NCBI GenBank assembly: GCA_001028025.1
Contig: LDAQ01000019.1
Span: 13,023-77,022 of the forward strand
From: Faecalicatena fissicatena
GTDB lineage: Bacteria; Bacillota; Clostridia; Lachnospirales; Lachnospiraceae
Length of the DNA stretch: 64,000 nt
Reading direction: 5' to 3'
Both the position numbers and the translations under genes were made by a program. Below the pieces are notes generated by a model. It had not been told where the DNA came from. It worked only from the letters and a program-made list of their open reading frames with translations, and ran no database searches. This document shows positions 60,400 through 64,000 of this stretch, in pieces; the stretch's first letter is position 1, and each line of letters begins with the position of its first letter.

Positions 60400-62355
60400 A
60401 TGGCAGACAAGAAGAATAGAATGCAGGAGCTGGTGGAGCTTCTGAACCGTGCGCGCCGCTCTTATGAGCAGGAAGACACGGAGATCATGAGTAATTACGA
60501 ATACGATAAATTGTACGATGAACTTCTGGGACTGGAACAGGAATTGGGAACAACTCTTGCATCCAGTCCTACCATTAATGTAGGGTATGAGGTGCTTAGC
60601 GAGCTTCCCAAGGAAAGGCATGAGCGGCCAATGCTGTCACTGGATAAGACGAAGGATGTGGAGCAGCTGAAGACATTTCTCGGGGATAAGGAAGCCGTGA
60701 TCTCCTGGAAGCTGGACGGCCTGACAATCGTGCTGACCTATCGGGATAAAACACTGGTCAAAGCGGTTACAAGAGGCAATGGAGAAGTTGGGGAAGTTAT
60801 TACAAATAATGCGAAGGTTTTCAAGAATCTCCCCATGCATATTCCTTTTGACGGCGAGCTGATCCTCAGAGGGGAGGCGGTGATCGGATATAAAGACTTT
60901 GAGAAGATCAATGCAGAGATCGAGGACGTGGATGCAAAATACAAAAATCCCCGAAATCTCTGCAGCGGTTCTGTGCGCCAGCTGAACAATGAGATTACGG
61001 CGAAAAGGAATGTCCGCTTTTTTGCATTCAGCCTGGTGAGTGCGGCGGGGGTGGATTTTAAGAACTCCAGAACCGAACAATTTGACTGGCTGGAGAAGCA
61101 GGGATTTGAGGTAGTGGAACATCATCTGGTTACTGCGGACACCATTGAAGGGCAGGTCGAGTGGTTCGCAGGAGAGATTGCGGAAAATGATTTTCCATCG
61201 GACGGTCTGGTGCTTGTGTACGATGATATTGCCTACGGGCAGTCTTTGGGTTCAACCGCAAAGTTTCCAAGGGACTCTTATGCATTTAAGTGGGCAGACG
61301 AGATTCGTGACACCACGCTTCTGGAGATCGAGTGGAGTCCATCCAGGACTGGACTGATCAATCCGGTTGCCATCTTCGAGCCGGTGGAATTGGAAGGAAC
61401 CACGGTCAGCCGTGCCAGTGTGCATAATCTCAGTATTATGGAAGAACTGGAGCTGGGGGTTGGGGATGAGATCCAGGTGTACAAAGCCAATATGATTATC
61501 CCGCAGATTGCAGAGAATCTGACCCGCAGCGGCGTGAAGGACATACCCTCCGCCTGTCCTGTGTGCGGACATGATACCAGGATATCTATGGAAAACGACA
61601 CGAAGACACTGTACTGCACCAATCCTCAGTGCCAGGCAAAACAGATCAAATCTTTTGCTCTTTTTGTCAGCAGGGACGCCCTGAATATGGAAGGCCTGTC
61701 CGAGGCCACACTGGAAAAGTTCATTGCAAGAGGATTTATAAAAGACTATATAGATATTTTCCATCTGGACAGATACGAGGAAGAAATCAAAACAATGGAT
61801 GGATTTGGTGAAAAATCCTATGTAAATCTGATCAACAGTGTGGAAAACTCCAGGAATACGACGCTGCCAAAACTGGTGTACAGTCTGGGAATTGCCAATA
61901 TCGGGCTGGCGAACGCAAAAATGATCTGCCGGGCGCTTGGAAATGATCCGCAAAAACTTACGGAGGCTACTGTAGAGGAACTGAGCGAAATCTCGGGAGT
62001 GGGAGGCGTCATAGCAAAGACTTTCGTAGATTATTTTGCAGATCCCGGACACAGAGAACTGTTCGCCAGGCTTCTGGAAGAAGTAGAAATCCCCGTAGAA
62101 GAAGTACAGGCGGAGGCTCAGATATTTGAAAATATGAATTTTGTAATAACGGGCAGCGTGGAACATTTTGCTAACCGGAATGAGGTGAAAGAGTTAATCG
62201 AATCCCGGGGCGGTAAGGTAACCGGATCCGTCACATCAAAAACTAATTATCTGATTAACAATGATGTGCAGTCAGCTTCTTCTAAAAATAAAAAAGCAAG
62301 GGATCTGGAAATCCCGATCATATCGGAGGAAGAATTCCTGAAAATGCTTGGATAA
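60400..62355 (+). CDS. ligA: NAD-dependent DNA ligase LigA, divergent form
   Basis: A 651-residue ligase that seals nicks in DNA using NAD. GGAG at 60389-60392 supports the ATG at 60400. The nucleotidyltransferase has adenylated Lys104 in KLDGLTIVL and LRGEAVI, the OB domain, four zinc cysteines (386, 389, 406, 411), HhH repeats and a C-terminal BRCT domain. Some usually invariant stretches differ: the residue two before the Lys is Ser instead of Glu, and the normal TRGDG/GEDVT motifs read TRGNG and GEVIT. All catalytic anchors remain, so it is probably functional. The upstream gap of about 100 nt holds no clear promoter. Confidence 0.94.
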   Translation: MADKKNRMQELVELLNRARRSYEQEDTEIMSNYEYDKLYDELLGLEQELGTTLASSPTINVGYEVLSELPKERHERPMLSLDKTKDVEQLKTFLGDKEAVISWKLDGLTIVLTYRDKTLVKAVTRGNGEVGEVITNNAKVFKNLPMHIPFDGELILRGEAVIGYKDFEKINAEIEDVDAKYKNPRNLCSGSVRQLNNEITAKRNVRFFAFSLVSAAGVDFKNSRTEQFDWLEKQGFEVVEHHLVTADTIEGQVEWFAGEIAENDFPSDGLVLVYDDIAYGQSLGSTAKFPRDSYAFKWADEIRDTTLLEIEWSPSRTGLINPVAIFEPVELEGTTVSRASVHNLSIMEELELGVGDEIQVYKANMIIPQIAENLTRSGVKDIPSACPVCGHDTRISMENDTKTLYCTNPQCQAKQIKSFALFVSRDALNMEGLSEATLEKFIARGFIKDYIDIFHLDRYEEEIKTMDGFGEKSYVNLINSVENSRNTTLPKLVYSLGIANIGLANAKMICRALGNDPQKLTEATVEELSEISGVGGVIAKTFVDYFADPGHRELFARLLEEVEIPVEEVQAEAQIFENMNFVITGSVEHFANRNEVKELIESRGGKVTGSVTSKTNYLINNDVQSASSKNKKARDLEIPIISEEEFLKMLG

Positions 62356-62381
62356 TGGGGGATGGTTTAGAAAAAGTTCAT

Positions 62382-62410
62382 TTGTATATCATATAGAACT
62401 GCGTTATAAT
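62382..62410 (+). promoter_or_regulatory. clpX promoter
   Basis: TTGTAT (62382-62387), a 17-nt spacer and TATAAT (62405-62410), about 86 nt before the clpX ATG. No CtsR-type operator is visible. Confidence 0.7.
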
Positions 62411-62416
62411 CATTTA

Positions 62417-62460
62417 GTAGGGATGTGGGAAAGCACAATGCTTAGATAAGCATTCCCTAC
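62417..62460 (+). promoter_or_regulatory. Hairpin in the clpX 5' leader
   Basis: GTAGGGA (62417-62423) pairs with TCCCTAC (62454-62460), enclosing a second hairpin, ATGCTT (62438-62443) with AAGCAT (62448-62453). There is no T run, so it is not a terminator. It lies at the predicted 5' end of the transcript and may affect mRNA stability. Confidence 0.5.
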
Positions 62461-62495
62461 AACTGAGAAATCCGTATGCGAAAGAAGGGAGAGCT

Positions 62496-63956
62496 ATGTC
62501 AGATAAAGATTTTATCATTATAGATGAAGAAGAGCACAGAGAAGATAGAACGGACATTGTGGAAGAAAAGAAGGAAACAGCCGTAGCTGCTCAGGAAGAG
62601 GACGGAAGCGATGATGAGGAGTACGAAAAGTACTGTCTGATGTGTCACCGTCCGGAGAGTGCTGCAGGGAAGATGATTGAACTTCCGAACCATATCACAG
62701 TATGCAAGGACTGTATGCAGAAAAGTTTTGATGCCATGACCAATGGCGCTATTGACTACAGCAGGCTGATGAATATGCCGGGCGTACAGTTTATGAAGAT
62801 GTCCGACCTGGAAGATAAGATTCCAAAGAACCAGAAGATAAAAAAGAAAAAAGATAAGCCGAAGGAACCACAAAAGCTTGATATTAAGGACATTCCGGCG
62901 CCGCACAAGATCAAAGCTCAGCTGGACGAGTATGTGGTTGGCCAGGAATATGCTAAAAAAGCAATGTCAGTGGCTGTATATAATCATTACAAAAGAGTTG
63001 CTACAGACAGCATGGACGAGATCGAGATCGAAAAATCCAATATGCTGATGATCGGGCCAACCGGAAGCGGAAAGACGTATCTGGTAAAGACGCTTGCAAG
63101 GCTCCTGGATGTGCCGCTGGCGATCACAGACGCCACCTCTCTTACAGAGGCCGGCTACATAGGCGATGATATTGAAAGCGTTGTATCCAAACTGCTTGCT
63201 GCTGCGGACAATGAAGTAGAGAGAGCAGAGCGTGGAATCATCTTTATCGATGAGATAGATAAGATTGCAAAGAAGAGAAATTCCAGCCAGAGAGATGTAA
63301 GCGGCGAGTCTGTACAGCAGGGCCTGCTGAAACTCCTTGAAGGCAGTGAGGTCGAAGTGCCGGTAGGGGCTAACAGCAAGAATGCCATGGTGCCCCTTGC
63401 CACGGTGAATACAAAGAATATCCTGTTCATCTGCGGAGGAGCCTTCCCGGATCTGGAAGATATCATCAAGGAGAGACTGTCCCATAAGACATCCATGGGA
63501 TTTAACGCAGAATTAAAAGATAAATACGAGAAGGATAAGGACATTTTATCCAAGGTTACAATGGAGGATCTTAGGACATTCGGTATGATCCCTGAGTTTA
63601 TCGGCCGTCTTCCGATCATCTTTACACTGAAGGGGCTGGACAAAGAGATGCTTGTCCAGATTCTGAAAGAACCAAGAAACGCAATTTTGAAGCAGTATAA
63701 GAAATTGCTGGCCCTGGATGAAGTGAACCTGGAGTTCGATGAAGGGGCACTGGAAGCGATTGCCGAAAAAGCGATGAAAAAGAATACCGGCGCAAGAGCT
63801 CTGCGTGCAATTATTGAGGAGTTCATGCTGGATATTATGTATGAGATACCGAAGGATGATAACATCGGGCAGGTAACGATTACAAGACAATATATCGAAG
63901 GGACTGGGGGGCCGATTATACAGCTTAGAGGACAGGAGACGCTGATGCTGAGTTAG
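62496..63956 (+). CDS. clpX: ATP-dependent protease ATP-binding subunit ClpX
   Basis: A 486-residue AAA+ unfoldase that feeds proteins to ClpP. A zinc-binding domain with Cys47, Cys50, Cys70 and Cys73 is followed by the AAA+ module: Walker A GPTGSGKTYL (Lys193) and Walker B IIFIDEIDKI. The sensor/C-terminal region includes EFIGRLPIIFTL and KNTGARALRAIIEE, and the ClpP-docking loop reads MGFNAE where IGF is usual. An acidic N-terminal extension of about 40 residues pushes the zinc domain inward, making it longer than the usual 410-430 residues. AGGGAGAG precedes the ATG. clpP is not adjacent in this window. Confidence 0.95.
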   Translation: MSDKDFIIIDEEEHREDRTDIVEEKKETAVAAQEEDGSDDEEYEKYCLMCHRPESAAGKMIELPNHITVCKDCMQKSFDAMTNGAIDYSRLMNMPGVQFMKMSDLEDKIPKNQKIKKKKDKPKEPQKLDIKDIPAPHKIKAQLDEYVVGQEYAKKAMSVAVYNHYKRVATDSMDEIEIEKSNMLMIGPTGSGKTYLVKTLARLLDVPLAITDATSLTEAGYIGDDIESVVSKLLAAADNEVERAERGIIFIDEIDKIAKKRNSSQRDVSGESVQQGLLKLLEGSEVEVPVGANSKNAMVPLATVNTKNILFICGGAFPDLEDIIKERLSHKTSMGFNAELKDKYEKDKDILSKVTMEDLRTFGMIPEFIGRLPIIFTLKGLDKEMLVQILKEPRNAILKQYKKLLALDEVNLEFDEGALEAIAEKAMKKNTGARALRAIIEEFMLDIMYEIPKDDNIGQVTITRQYIEGTGGPIIQLRGQETLMLS

Positions 63957-63973
63957 GGGGTGGACGCCTGCCC
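63954..63973. repeat. TAG-GGGGTGG-ACGCCTGCC repeat, copy 3
   Basis: TAGGGGGTGGACGCCTGCCC begins with the clpX stop codon and matches the repeat at the gatB stop apart from two missing Gs. Its continuation runs out of the window. Confidence 0.7.
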
Positions 63974-64000
63974 TTGATAGAGAATACGGCGCCGGCGGGG

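Overview
The window reads as chromosome of a spore-forming Firmicute, most likely Lachnospiraceae (Clostridia). The clues are an alpha/beta-type small acid-soluble spore protein gene, a T-box leader in front of an archaeal-type AspRS with gatCAB, a CIRCE/HrcA site before htpG, AddAB instead of RecBCD, GH-rich ABC-transporter loci with YesMN-type two-component systems, strong AGGAGG ribosome binding sites and many operons with ATGA overlaps. Nearly all genes lie on the + strand; only a GNAT acetyltransferase and a DUF5721-like gene are on the - strand. I saw no tRNA or rRNA gene, CRISPR array, intact insertion sequence or prophage.

Layout. 1-6900: tail of a sugar-uptake locus (MalG-type permease, UroD-like protein, GHL6-like putative hydrolase, GH38 alpha-mannosidase), closed by a terminator. 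7097-15345: DUF5131 protein, addB-addA recombination nuclease, DUF1294 membrane protein. 15425-18640: AraC-type regulator, DUF6144-like protein, and a MATE exporter behind an elaborate hairpin leader. 18917-21282: PadR-DUF1700-DUF4097-PspC envelope-type operon with a consensus promoter and three evenly spaced operator-like palindromes. 21491-37307: a large glycan-utilisation locus. GH42, a GH106-like protein and GH95 form one overlapping operon. A lipoprotein binding protein, two permeases, a YesM-type kinase, a YesN-type response regulator and GH127 form the next. The two promoters share the same direct-repeat architecture at -35. The enzymes lack visible signal peptides, so oligosaccharides are probably imported and then cut in the cytoplasm; no transporter ATPase is present, so a shared one elsewhere is likely.

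37451-44638: spore protein, a WecG/TagA-like protein with altered motifs, YitT, a PucR/CdaR-like regulator, then ftsE-ftsX, an EnvC-like M23 hydrolase and an S41 processing protease (septal/peptidoglycan remodelling). 44758-51030: the tRNA-dependent asparagine route. A T-box with specifier AAC (overlapping GAA) precedes aspS2, an inserted zinc-ribbon membrane protein gene flanked by identical palindromic repeats, and gatC-gatA-gatB. 51434-55363: GNAT gene, tandem repeat, CIRCE-htpG, a 253-bp cruciform-forming element, and the DUF5721-like gene. 55558-60293: SGNH, DUF4358, MBOAT and DHHW genes (a probable surface-polymer O-acetylation set) and a pseudouridine synthase. 60400-63956: a divergent ligA, and clpX with an acidic N-terminal extension.

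The intergenic DNA carries several families of short palindromic repeats: GGGGTCAGACCCC palindromes, AACAGTTCAG palindromes, a GGACGCCTGCC repeat abutting TAG stop codons, and a 28-nt CGCAGGCG/GCGAAACT repeat. With the cruciform element and the MATE leader, these are the least explained parts of the window.
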